Positions 1 through 13,894 of a stretch of DNA of 64,000 bases are shown here, piece after piece. Each line of letters opens with the position of its first letter. Within the stretch, counting starts at the first letter, position 1. The notes beneath the pieces are model-generated. The model ran no database searches. It had not been told where the DNA came from and saw only the letters and a list, made by a program, of their open reading frames with translations. This DNA comes from Tetrahymena thermophila SB210. Its lineage: Eukaryota > Ciliophora > Oligohymenophorea > Hymenostomatida > Tetrahymenidae. The stretch covers positions 186,001-250,000 of the forward strand of contig NW_002476571.1 of assembly GCF_000189635.1 (NCBI RefSeq), given 5' to 3'. A program made the translations under genes and the position numbers.

Positions 1-169
1 ATGATAAGACCGATAAGAAAATATTTCTCTTTGATATGCATATATAAAAATAATATTTAAAAAATTAAAATAAATTGAATTAATTTTGTAAAGTTTTGTT
101 AAGAAAGTCAAATTTATTTATACACTATATAAATATATATATAAAAATATTGAACTAATTTTATTATTT
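1..169. other. AT-rich 3' flank of giant surface gene copy 1
   Basis: Low-complexity AT-rich sequence downstream of the minus-strand TGA at 170-172. I see no gene or repeat in it. It presumably holds the 3' UTR and polyadenylation region of copy 1. Confidence 0.4.
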
Positions 170-3100
170 TCATGTGAAATTTCTATTTTCAGTAATATTT
201 TTTTTAGTACTAAGATTTAAAATTGATTTTTTATCTACCAATTTTATATTTAAATAGAAATTTTTTAAAAATTATTATTTTATACTTGATTCAATCTGAA
301 AATATCCAATCATACTTTTAGCAAATATTATTTAATTGACTTTTTTCCAATTTTTCTAGCATTTTTCAAGCTTAATTAAAGGATAATTCAGCTTAAACTT
401 ACATATTATTTAAGAGAATATATTAGAATTCTCCTAAATTTTTTAGATGATAAATATATATTAATTTTTAAGATTAAAATTGCTTTTTATTAAAATCAGA
501 TAAAAAATTTTAGAGATCACTATGATTTTAATACTAAAAATCACACTTTAAATAATTATATTGTCAAAATTAAGGTTAACCAAACAGAATAATATCGAAG
601 ACTGATATTATAATTTAAATTCAATTTGATTTAGTCTTTCATATTTATAGGGCTAACCTAAATTTAAAAATTTTATTAATAAGTTTAAAAATAATTTTAA
701 CTTTAAAAGAATTATTTACATAAAAAGACTATATAGCTGTATGAAAGAGAAGCAATACCTGATAAAATTGGCTAAAGAGAAGTTTTTTCAAACGAGAAAG
801 CTGCTGTTATTCCTAATATTAGCTTATATATTAGTTTTACTAAATCCCAGTAATAAAATTTAAATTTATATTCTTATGTAAAATATCCATAGACTAATTA
901 ATTTTAAAATTCGTTTAAAAAATATTGCTTTTTGTGAAATTAATAAAGTAGAAATCCATTAGGAACTGTAAAGATTAAAAAGTATGCAGTAGTAAGAACA
1001 TAGTCAGAATTCTTTGATTGTAATCGATCACAATAAATAGATAAATAATCAGTCACAAAAGATTGATCATCGAAAGTTTGGCATTTAATCTATTTATTTT
1101 TAATTAATATGTTAAATAAATTATTTAAATTTAAAAATAAATTTTATTACTTGCTTAAAAATTTTATTTAGGATTGCAAATTAAAAGCTATACATGAAAA
1201 TCCATACTCCAAGCACCAGTTTTTAAATCCAAAATCTATATTTGGAGCAAGTTCTTTGGATTAAGCAAACCAATAAGAAGCATGAGAAAATAAAAAGCCA
1301 AAAAGAGAAATAAATTAATAGATTCTAAATAAGAAAATTTTCTTAAGCTAACTATACCAATAAACAGTCAAATACTTTAATTTAAGAGACAAATAAATTT
1401 CCTATATCTATGAAAATAAATGATAAAAAATTTGGAATATTTTAATCATAATAAAAAACTATTCCAAGTATAAATGACTAAAATATCAACAGTTTAACAG
1501 CACTAAGAGAGCTTTAATTCTGGATAAGAACTTATTTTTTAAATAAAATTGAGAATATTTTTAAAAACAAGCCTTTCTTGATTTATATGTGATAGCTATG
1601 AGTTATAATGTGAATAATTAGCACAGATATTAAAGCAAAACAAATAGGATATAAAATATCAAGCATTTATTTTTCTGAACACCTAAAATGTAAAAATTAA
1701 AATAATTTAAATATATTTTTGTGTTAATAATTAAAATTTACTTTTGACACTTACTATATAAGCTCATATAATAAGAATTACCCCAGTTTTATCCAGTTAT
1801 GTCACAGTCTTCACAAAGAGCACCAATATATCCTTTTAATAAAATGGTTATAAAAACAAAATTCTAAATAAAATAGCTTTAAATTACCTATCTAGCAATA
1901 ATAGTTTAGATCATTTACTATTATTTTTTTCTTAATTATTTAATTTTAATTTTCGTTCAAATTATAATCACCTATGCAATTTTTACAATTATAAATCACT
2001 GATGATTACTGATTAACTCTCCAATATTAATAAGTTAAAAAAATCTTATTTCCTTAACACTTTATGTCTTTATTAGGGCATACTTAACATGTATCTGAAT
2101 TAGTGAAGCTGTATGAGTCTATGCATTCAATACAATAGTTAAATTTATCGTATATTTATTTTATTACTTAGCCAACTGGACAAATCTTAGCAAACTTAAT
2201 ATTCAGAATTAACGAATAATTTCTGTAATAATTGACAATCAAACCTAAGCTATTGTAATTTGGAATTTGTATTTAATCGCTTGTTATTTATAAAAATAGT
2301 TCTTATCCCATAATACCATATACTTATAGCTATTTCGTTAAATTGAAAACTCCATTTTACTAATATAATTTATTAGTATTAATAAATCCTTATCCACTTA
2401 ATATCTTTATATCTAAAGTAACATCTTCTGGTAAGATATTCAGTTCTTCAAAATATTAAGAATAGAATTTAAAGGCTATATTTTCCTATATTTAAAATAA
2501 AAATAGTTTATCATTTAAATAATTTAATTTTACTTTACCTTAATATATCCTCCGTAGTGGTTTTGAAGAGTTATTTATCTTAAAGAATTTTGATTATCAG
2601 AATTTAAAGTATTGTTAATGTAGACGTTCAATTTAGTTGGTGAAGTTTATATATTTTATCCATATTATTAAGCCTTGTTTAAAATAAAAGTGTTATTAGA
2701 ATATTAGTTAACACTTTATCCTGTTGATGATGCTATTGCTCCTCCAAACTAAGATTGATTCTCGATAAAATAATTATCTTAAATCTGTAATTAATTAATC
2801 ATGATATTATCATTTTAAATAAATATAGCACCTCCTAATTATAAAGCATTATTATTTTAAAATAAACTTTGATTTATAAGAAAGGGAGAATTCTTAATAT
2901 ATATTGAGCCACCACTTATCATAGCTTTATTATTTTTAAAGATACAGTTCTAAACTAATGTAATTACTTTTTAAACTTGTTAAGAATTCTTATTCTGCTC
3001 AAAGTATAATCCTGCACCTAGCTAAGCCAAATTGTTTTCAAATTTTGAATTCTAAACTACCAAACCTTAAGAAAATATATAAATAATCCCTTAAGAACAA

Positions 3101-6100
3101 GAGTTACAAATGTTATTACTTACATTTAAATAAGTCAAAGAACATGTTTAGCTACTATAAAAAAATAGGTTTTATATGTTATTTTATAATTAATATCTCA
3201 TATCATTGTTTATATTTATGTTATCAATAATTGTGTTGTTGCTAAGGCTAAGAATAGTTGCTTGTGTGATATTAACTAGATTGTTCAAGAATACACTTTG
3301 TGAATATGTATTGTTATACTCAGAATACTAATAAGTATTCAATACAAATATCATTTTCTAAAAGATAAAATCATTAACTATATTTTAATTTATTGTGGCA
3401 ATATTCTAGTGGATTATTTAAAATGTAGAGTTTTCAATTTAAAATTCATAAGAGTTTTAAACTACAAATAAAGAGCTATGAAAACTTTTAAGTTAACCTG
3501 AGTTTAAATTTGAAAAGATTTAATATAAGTTTTGAAATTATTAAGCCATCACTTAAATTTAGTTAAAGGCAATTATTTTTTTCAAAATAATTGCAGTTTT
3601 GACAATTACTGAGCTCTCTAAATTAAGATTGCTACCTTGGAGTGAATAATTATTATTAAATTATACTTCCTAAATAACTATGATGCTTCTTGGCAATATA
3701 GCTGGTCTTATTTAAATAGCTCCACCTTTAAAAGAAGCAAAATTATATTTAAAAATTGACTGATAAATGAAAACACTAAAGCCAAACGATTGCAAACCAT
3801 TTATAAACAGTGCTCCACCTTAGGCCTCTAAATCATCACTACTGTATGCTATATTATTACTAAAAGTAGTATTTTAGATATATAACCTTCCTATATTTAA
3901 CGGTATCCAATATAATGCACCACCATTAAATGCAAAACCATTACTGAAATAAGAATTTTTTAAAGTTAGTAATTCACTATTAATTGTGATAAAGCCTCCA
4001 TTTTTTTAACTCTTAATACTTGAATAATTTTATGAACTTAAACCAATTTAATTGTAGAATTAACAATCGTTAAATTCAATTTATTTAACTTATCCCTAAA
4101 TCCAATTAAAAGGGTTATTACTATAGTCTAAGTTAGTGAAATAAGATTTTTTAAAGATAGCCCTAACAGTTGGTGCTTTGAAATAAAAACCTGAAGATAT
4201 TTGTCCAAGAGAATTCTTAAATATTAAAAAGAAATATTTTAATATATTAAACATAATTAATTTATTTAATTAATTAATTACCTAATTTGTTTGAATAATA
4301 GCTCTATAATCTGAGAAGTTTAAATTAGAAATTTAAATATTAATTTCTTATTTTGAAAAAATAGAAAAAGGGGAAGTGTTTTAAGTATTTTATGAATAGA
4401 AAAGCTAAACTTAATTGCTTACTATGTTGCTTATAAATATTCCTTAAGGATATTAATTGTTATTATAAAACTAATTACTATTTAAACAAACTTAGCTTGT
4501 CTCAATTTAAATTATATTTTTTGCTATGTTTATATTTTGTTATTAAATGTTATCAATATTTACATAATTTAGAATTTAAGTCATTGAGCATATTTAAGGA
4601 GACATAAGTTCATTTTAAGTTTATGTTTATACTACCTTTGTAATAAGAACATTAACTGCACTTTTTACTTAGAGAAACAAAAATGAAGAATTATCCTACA
4701 TAAATACATCAAATATTTGTACTGTATTTATATTTTCAAGCTATACAGACATAGCAGTCTAATCATTTTAGAATTTGTTTCTTAAAAACTTTATCCCGTT
4801 AATTTATGTGTTGCTATTTTTTAAACTTTTGAAATAGAAAAATAAATACTCATTAGAATTAAATTAGTTATCTATAAACACCACTCCTTGAAAAACTGAG
4901 TACTAAATGAAATTCAATGAAATTGATAAACTATCTTGCTATTAAAAAAGACTATAATTAATTATTGAATTCTATATTACATTTAATCCATTTAATTTAT
5001 ATGTGTTTGAAATGAAAAGAGGAATAACTTAATTTTTTGGTTAAGAAAACGCATTTTATATGAAAGTAATGTTATTTATATCCATACTATTTAAAGCATT
5101 TGAATTTATAATTTGAGATCCAAGTAATATTTAAGTCTATTAAATAGTCATATTGTTTACTAAGATATCTATTTGCTAGGATGAAATGTAATTAGGCTAA
5201 ACATCAAAAACAATAGCTTTATTTTCAAATTTTGATTAAATGAAGGTTAAATTTGAAATATTTAATTTAATATTTATTGCTTTCAACTGAAGTATTGATG
5301 ATTGATCTAACGTTACCTTTAATTAAAAATAAAATGATTTTTATTTATAATCCTAACTTATAATTTTTTACTCCAACATACAGAAAGAGTTATTAATAAA
5401 TATTTATAAAATAAATTTTATAGTAGTTTTTCCTTAATTAATTAACACAATTCTCCCCTTCAATGATAAAATTTTTAAAAAAAAATGGGTTTAATTTTTT
5501 ATTTTTGAGATTGAATTAGGACTTAATTTAGGAGAAACTACTTTTATTAAATTATTTTCAATTATCTAATAAAATTAAAATTACATTAGTGAAAATTACT
5601 GAGCTTAAGGTTACATTCAAGGATGAATCTTAGTTATTATTGCACACATTATTAATAAGATATTACTTGTTTTAGATAAATATGTTTTAAAATTCGACTT
5701 GTTAAAAGAAGATATCAGCCTTTTATAAAGTTGAGAGTTCTAAATTTAAAAATTACTTATTACTAAAAGAGTTTTACAAAGGAAGAAGCTAGTAAAATTT
5801 ACAATTAAACATCTAAAATAAGTTTAAGTCACTATAGTTTAAAACCAAACCAAATTAGCTGTTACTTAACTGTTACTCAAATTAAATGTTATTTATTTAA
5901 ATTTGGTTGAACCCTTCAATTTTAAAAATGCTATTTTATTAAAACCTCATTTGCTAACCTGCAACAGTGGTTTAACAATCTATATTTAATACAGCTTTTT
6001 CAATAGATCTTATTGAATCTTTTAAATTAGTTGCAAAAGTCTATGGCCTTTGGTCAAAACAAAAATCTCCTAAGAATATTAATTAAACTTCTAAATATTT

Positions 6101-9100
6101 TACTTAAAGTTCATTATAAAAAATTAAAGCTTGATCATAATCTATTTCATTTAAAATAAATTTATCTATTTAAATTTCATTTAGTCTATTATAGTTAATT
6201 GGGTTTTAAAGAGACCCATCACCTTTTCTACTATTAGTATCTAAGCACTAGATATATATAGTTTGCTTTTTCTTATAAAAACAACCTTGATCGTTGGTAA
6301 GGCATAAGTAGCATTTTCTTCTTTGTTTATCATAAGTAATGCTAGTAGATTGTGATATTTTACTTGAAGGTAAAGACTTCTTGCAAGAATAGCATTAGGC
6401 ATCATACAAATAAAGAGGATTGATGCTTATATCTTTATTGCTTATACATGTATCACACCTTATTAAAATAAATTCTTTTAAATAATTAATAATTTTTGAA
6501 AAGTTACATTAATGGACAAATTTAGCAATCATTCCCAGCTTTGTTAAGAGAAACCATATTCTTAATGTTAAAATCTTAGGCATTTTAATAGTAAAGGGTT
6601 CCAATAAAATACTATTGATTTTGAATTAATGAAGCTAATAAATTGTAATTGCACTAGATACATTAAGGCTAACCGTTTATTAAAGTACATTATTGGCAGT
6701 ATTATCCACAGTTGAGTTTTACACATTATTTCAATTACTAATTAAATTCATAACCTTACAAGCATTTTGTGCATATCAATTAATAATTTGTAGAACTTGA
6801 ATTGTAATTTAATCTCTCTTAAAGATTTAAGAATGGTCTTTTGTAAACAATTATTGAAGTATAATTAAAATGTCTTGTTCCTATTTTTAAGTAAATTTAT
6901 ATTTATTTATTGTATTTAATAAATAATTAACAATAAATTCTATCTAAAAAATAAAAATCTTTTTGAATTTTTGAAATGTTTTATAAATAGTTAATTTCAA
7001 ACATTAAAATTTGGTAAATAAAAATTTTACAGTATTTATTTAGTATTTTTTAAACTAAAATAAAAATCAAATAAATCTTAATACCTTCATAACATTCTGA
7101 ACATCCATCAGGGCATCTAAGACAACCATTAATAGAAGGGATAGAGTATTGGTCTTTGCATTATGTGCATTAGTAAATAAGATTATTTGATTAAAGATCT
7201 AAATATGAATAACATTCATTGCATCTATAAATCTTATTTATTTTTAAAGTAAAATATATATTAAACTAAAATTAAATTTACATTATCTTAGCACTTTGTT
7301 TCTTAGCATGAATGCGGAATAGAAGAATTATCTAAAGCATAACCATTTTTACAAAATTAACAAAGAGCCTTATTAGCAGAATCCGTTGTACATAATGCAC
7401 ATTTCGTTTACGAGGTATAAGAAGCGCATCCAATTATACAAGAAGTTTAATCTGCTGATATTATATAATTTTAACTGCATTACTTGCAAATCGAGTTAAC
7501 TTAATTTAAGATAGGAATCATTGTATACGTCCATAATTATTCTGTTAAATCGTACGTTTACGATCCATATGTCACTATTTGACTACTGTATTCACAATTT
7601 TAAATATTTTATAAACATGATGAACCTAATTAATTTTTAAAAATAAATTTACTTTTAAATTCTAATAAAAATATCTAATATAAATACCATCATAAGATAA
7701 AAAGTATCCATCAAAACATTAAGTGCATTTTTAAATATATTTTTTTAAAATAAACTCATTTAAACTTATTATCCTTAAAGTTGATTTTTTTAAATTAAGG
7801 GCTGACTCTTCATTTTCTTAATTAATTTAAAATAAATAAAATAAGGAAATTTATTAGATTTATTTACCATATTAGCAACTTAAACAGGAATTTCCACACT
7901 TTTAGCATGATTACAAATCATAATAAACCAAATAATTTTATTCGCATTACAAACATATTAAAATAAAATTATAGTATGAATATTTATTTTGGTCAAAACT
8001 CACTTCTGTAATAAGTTATGCAAATCCCGATATAAATGTTGCATATTAGCAATTTTAACAGTTATTAGGACACTTTTAGCATATCCCATTACTTAAAACA
8101 TAGCCAATATTACACTGAGTACAAATAACTGAACTTGGAGAGCTCTAAATACAAGAAAAACATTCATTTGGACCTAAAAAAAATGATATTATTTACATAA
8201 AATTTGATAAATATTTATTACATAAGCTAGGCTAGTATAATACTAATTAATATTCTCCAGAGATTTGTTAGACTTAAAAATTAGAAGCTGGTAAAAGATT
8301 TGCCAATATTTAAATATCCTAGTCATATTATACTCTATAATTCTAACAAGTTTTATAAATACTTTGAGTAGAATTCCTAAGTAAGTTTAGAATAATCTTT
8401 TTAATTGAATTTTTCAAAAAAATAAATAATATATATTTTACCACAATCCGTATTCCGCAGAGCAATCTAAGCAAGAATATGTAGGAGTGTTTTAATAAAA
8501 TGATTGTACTTATGTATAATAATTTACTCCCAAATAACATTTAATACAATTTTATTAGTTAGGGGAAATTTAATAAAGGAAATAGCCTTGTATGCACTAT
8601 GTACAAAATTATTGTGAAGTGCATGAAAAACATCTATTTTATATAAAATTACTTTAAATTAAAACCAAATTTTTTGTAATTAAATAAATAAATACCCTTT
8701 AGGGCACTTTTTTGTGTTATCATTTTAGCAGAACTAATTATCGTAGCAATCTTGCTTTAGGTAAATTAATTGCATGCTAAAATAGAGTTATTAAGTGTTA
8801 AGTAAAGCAGCCTTTTCATCTAAACTCAAACATTTGTCGTTACCTGGATTAACATAGTACTATGGGCATAATAAACAGGAATTATTATTTTTTGATATTT
8901 CCTAGCACATTCCTGATGAATTTAAACACTAAAAATTTCCATCGCTACTAATAGTATCAACTTTTTATTACACGCACTTATTATTTTAATTCTTCAATTA
9001 TGTATAACAAAAATTTCCAGATATTAAATTTAGTAAATTAGCACCATTTACACATATTCCTTATTTGTATATATCACAGTAACCATCTGGACAAAAAACA

Positions 9101-12100
9101 CATCTATAGCTATTTAAAGGAGCACAAATACCTAATTTATAAAATAAATATTTTATTTACATGTTTGTAAACTTCCATTTATTATATTAAATAAATATAA
9201 ATTAAAAAAATTTTTTATTTGAAATAACTTCTAAAAATTTGAGAGAGTGAGCAGATAAAACTGTTCATTTTAGTTAAAGAAAATTACGAATAATTTACCA
9301 AATTAATCTATACAATAGGTAGCTTATGGCTAAATAAGATTAATGCATAAATTTTGTAAATATGGAGATTTGCATTAATCTATATTACAAGTTTAGCAAG
9401 ATCCATTTTAAACACATACTCCACTAGCATCAACGCACATATTTTATGTTATGTCTATTATTTAACATGCTTGTGTTGTAGGGTTTATACAAAATTTTTA
9501 GATATCACACATCACCTAAAAAAATTATTTAAAAACTTTTTTATTTATAATTTCAAAAATAATTTTACTGCTATAGCCTAATTTTATTTTAAGCAGACTT
9601 AAGTATCTTTTTGAACACCTATAAATAAAATAAGTAAAATACTTTAACAAGTATCTAAAAAAATATACAATTATTACCAATTCTATTTGGATTACTAAAA
9701 TCCAATTTATTACATACTGAGAAACCATCTTAATTTATTTCAATACAATACCTTGTAAATTATTAAATGAAAGATTAATTTCTCATTCATTTTTTAAGTT
9801 ATGTTTTGCTTGCTTGCATACTGAATTTAATTAATTTTGGAAAAAATAAAAGTGATGAATATAAGTAAATATACCCATTTTTGTAGCAGTTAGAAACTCC
9901 GTATTATCCATGATCAGATTATTAAAGGCAATAATGAGTTTTACTTTCCTTGCCAGGATATTTATCAGATAAAGGAATACACATCCCTTAATTGATGCAG
10001 TAATCGGTTTAGCATTTGCTGGCTAGAAGCTATCTTTATGGTAAACATTTCTAAGTAGTTAGATCTCTTCCAATTTAATCCAATTATGTAGGATCATTTA
10101 TTTCTTAGCATTAATTATTATTTTAAGTATTTATACAGTATAAACCATCCAAACAACCGATACTATTTGCTAAATATTTATTTTATAATGTAATTAAATT
10201 TTTTGTAAAAGGTTTTACGCATATTTAAATCCTAGCAGCTATTGTCCAAGTTTTTGGCTCTATAAATCAAGTTTGGAAAATTTGGATCGAAATTTTAAAG
10301 CTCCTCACATTTTTGTTATCCAGGTCTATTTTTGTTTTTAAATAATTTAATTTTTTCATTATATATCTTTTTAATTTAGTTTAAATAATTTTTGTTTGAA
10401 ATAATGTTTGTTTATTTCTTTACCCAACTTGTAGAATGCAGTAGTTTTATCCTACACAAGAAATGATTTCTATAATAAAAATAAATATATGAAATGAGAT
10501 TCAGCAATTATTTTAACTTTAATTTACAATTAATGGTGATTTGATCTTTAGATATACAAAATTAATATACATCAATCCCAACAATAAAATTGCCTTTTGC
10601 AATCGTTCCTTCAATAACACAATAATCCCTATTAGAAATATTATCTCTATATAAGCAAGTACCAAGTACACAAGTTTCTATTTGATCTCCTTATATTTAA
10701 GGATCTAAGTAAGGTAGACAAAACATAGTATTTTTTTGTCTTGAATATTTATTTAAAGTTTTTGATAAAATTAATTTTGTACAAGTAAATCCATCATGAT
10801 TGTCTAAGCAATATTATCCTTTCATACATCTTACAGCATTTTATTAATCTAACTGCACACAATATCCGTTAGCATCAACTCCTACTCTATTTTAACTTAG
10901 ATCAAACGCGAAACAACATTCTTAAGAGTTTGGATCCGAACTTTACTTCTAAATGCAAAAGTTAAATGAGCATTTCTTTATTTCTATCAAAAATAATAAA
11001 ATTAAATTTTATAATATTTTTATAATAATTAATTTACTTGAATAATACTATCCACCTTATGCACATTAACCATTAATGACTTTACCCTAAAAATAATTAA
11101 ATAAATTTTATAAAAATGGATATTTAATTATTTATTTTAAAAGAATTACTTAACTATTTGGTAAAGTGTCACTTAAATGATTGCATGCTAAAGCAATTGT
11201 ATCAAAACAAACGTCATCGTCGTCAATGTTACATTCTATGCTAGTAGGTTATCTTTCTTGTAGACAAACCTAATTTTAGTTTTTCCCAATCATAATAGAA
11301 TCATATTTTTAGCATCTGTCTTAATTTGCACAAAACCTTTTATACAAATCAATATGCAGAAATGGTTGTAACAATATCAAATATACCCTTTTTAGCATTC
11401 AATAACTGTATCTTTAGCTTTTTCATTTAACTTTAAACATGAATATCTGTATGAGTCTACTCCAATATTATCAGAGTAATCTAATTTTAGTATGTATCCT
11501 CTTGAATCTTAGCAATAGTTTTTTCTTAAATTAATTACGTCTTTTTGAAAAAAAAGTTATTTGATAAATAAATATCTAATATGAATAAATTTACCAGCTA
11601 CGTATCCTATTTAATGAGTAACTTAATTTAAAATTGCACAGCCTTTGTTTTCAGAAACAAATCCTAGATAATCGCTACTTTATGGATATATCACACAAAA
11701 GGTAGTTGTTGTTGTTGCTGCTGCTGTTGAGATGAATTTGCATATATTTTAAGGATCGTCAAAGCATGTTTCTAAGGTTTAATTTGGTTATTGATAGTTT
11801 TAAAGGCACTGATTATTTGGCTGGGCTCTTCCAATAAATTAAAAATTAGAAAGAATTTAGCATGTGCCCTAATATTAACAACCAGCTCCTTATCCACCAA
11901 AAGACAATGTTTAATAGCATTATTGAGAAGATTGATCAAAACATATTGACCCAGCTGGATCTTTACAACTTTTTTATTTAAATTTTTTTTTTTTTAGAAC
12001 TTAAATTAGTTTTAAACTTAATTAAGCTTTAATTTGGTTCCGAATGAATAAATAAATATTAATTAAAACGAATATTTAGTAACAATAAATTTTTTACTAT

Positions 12101-13894
12101 GTAGACTTTTAAGAAACATCATTGCAATCAAACATCATAGATTGAGAAGAACCATAAAAAGTAGCACAAAATTAATTTGGGTAATTTCCATATTATGTAA
12201 GACACACGCTTGATGAGCAACTACTTAAATCTTTTATTTAAAAGTAATAATTTAAAAAATAATTAAAGTCGGAGTATGAATATACCCTAATAAACAGAAT
12301 TAAGTTGAGCACACTGTCCTCCCTGCCTCAAGCCCTTGAATAATTTTAGTAAGTAAGTAAATCACTAAATAGATCAAATAAAATAATTTAATTACAACGA
12401 ATTAGCTATTTGAAGAAGACACCACTTGGCAGATACCTTAATCTGATAAGCAAGCAGGATAACTAGAATAACAAGCAATCGAAGAACCAACGTTTAAGCC
12501 TGCACATGTAAGATTTGATAGCTTAGCCAAGCTGCTTTAAGAAGATCCTAAATTTATGCATCTTATTACTTGACTATCAAAGCATAAATTGCTAATTATA
12601 TAATTAAAATTATCAAATCTTTATTTTTTAATTGTATTTTAAATAAAATAAATAATTTATTTGATAAAAAGTTCATTTTAATTAAAGAAAAATTTTTTTA
12701 ATATGGAAATAAATAAATGAATGAATTAATCTTACGGTTATGTACACTGAGCCGCAGTCTATAGGCTCCTTAACCCTTCTTTATTTTGAACGCAATCACC
12801 ATTTTTTTAAATTTCCTTTAAAAAGACTTATTTATATATAAAAATCTCAAATATTTTACATTAGTGTTCGATATTTTAACACAATTAGCTCGATTAAATA
12901 AAACCTGCTTACAATATTTAGGTTTGCATTAAATTTGTAAATCTAAAAGCTCAAATTCATCTAATATGCATTTATTTTTATTTGTTTTACCCTAAAAATT
13001 AATTTAAATATTGTTTATTTTTGTAATTGATTTAAACTTTACTTACAATAACTAAATGAGAATCATAGGCAATGCAAGTAAATTATTCATCTTAATTTTA
13101 ATGCTGACAAAATTGAATGTTACATATAACCTTTTATTTGTAGTATTCATTTTCTTTTACACAAATTCCATCTATTGTCCTTCCCTTTTATATTTAAAAT
13201 AAAAGACATATTTTACTTTTAATTTTATCACAAAAATAATTACAGACGCCATTTATAATACTTAAGTTTGTAAAGTAGATCGTTCTAAGCAATAATCTCT
13301 TAATAAATTTATTTAAAATTAATAAAAAATTAAAATTAAAATTTTAAATCTACTAGTTTAATTGTTTTTCAACTACATCTTTATGTTAATCTAAGCATAA
13401 ATAATGGTTTTTAAATTACTCACCAGGATTTCCTTTAATAATTGTTGCATTTAAACTTTAGCAATAACCCTTCTTAATGAAGGAAATCTCTATTTTTATG
13501 TTTAAAATATACTCATTATAAATAATTTACAATATTATTTACCTTAAAGATTGCTTGAGTTAGAAATGTTTTCATTCAGACTAACACATTAATTAGTAGA
13601 TTTAATTATTGCTACATAATTATCACTATCGCTGATCTTTACACATTTGTTTTTTTCTTTAGTTAAGCAAATGCTGTTAAATTTATTAGAGCAAAATTCA
13701 ACTTCACCAAAACCAACAATCTCAGAGTTTTTTATACAGAGATTTTCTTTTTTATATTTCCCAATATTTTATTATCCATCAATCTCTAGGCATTTTTATA
13801 AAATCTAATCAAAACATTAAGTCTTATGATTACATAAACAAGTTAACAACCCAAAAAATGAACAAAACAATAATAATATTTCAAGTTCTTTCAT
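170..13894 (-). CDS. Giant Cys-rich / beta-helix multi-pass surface protein, copy 1
   Basis: The ATG is at 13892-13894 and the protein begins MKELEILLLFCSFFGLLTCLC, a clear signal peptide, followed by QCFDQ. TAA/TAG are read as Gln; the TGA is at 170-172. Roughly 30 short GT..AG introns interrupt it (for example about 13493-13543). Layout in gene coordinates: a Cys-rich ectodomain from about 13830 to 7080, in which the stretch near 8040-8160 shows furin-like repeats (CTQCNIGYVLSNGICQKCP); a beta-helix region from about 6470 to 2040 with turns such as QFGGAIASSTG and GGALFING; a GYxGALCEDCDITGxYWG module near 1800; then a multi-pass membrane region from about 1690 to 700, beginning with a helix containing LYPICFALISVLIIHI; and a basic tail. 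The tail frame was chosen because copies 1 and 3 both end in ..FT just before TGA. The function is unknown. The architecture suggests a plasma-membrane adhesin or receptor. Exact exon borders were not all resolved. Confidence 0.85.
11704..11730 (-). repeat. Coding triplet repeat in giant copy 1
   Basis: On the minus strand this is a run of ACA/GCA-type triplets inside an exon of copy 1. It encodes roughly STAAATTTTT between a conserved TGC AAA (CK) and the conserved TTT TGT GTG (FCV). Copies 2 and 3 have only about four to five residues at the same place, so this is a local, in-frame microsatellite expansion in copy 1. Confidence 0.8.

Noticed and set aside
2040-6470. Possible LINE or other mobile element because of the repeated character of the region.
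   Set aside because: The repeats are GGAI-type beta-helix coils within one reading frame and recur at the same place in all three paralogues; no reverse transcriptase or integrase motif was seen.
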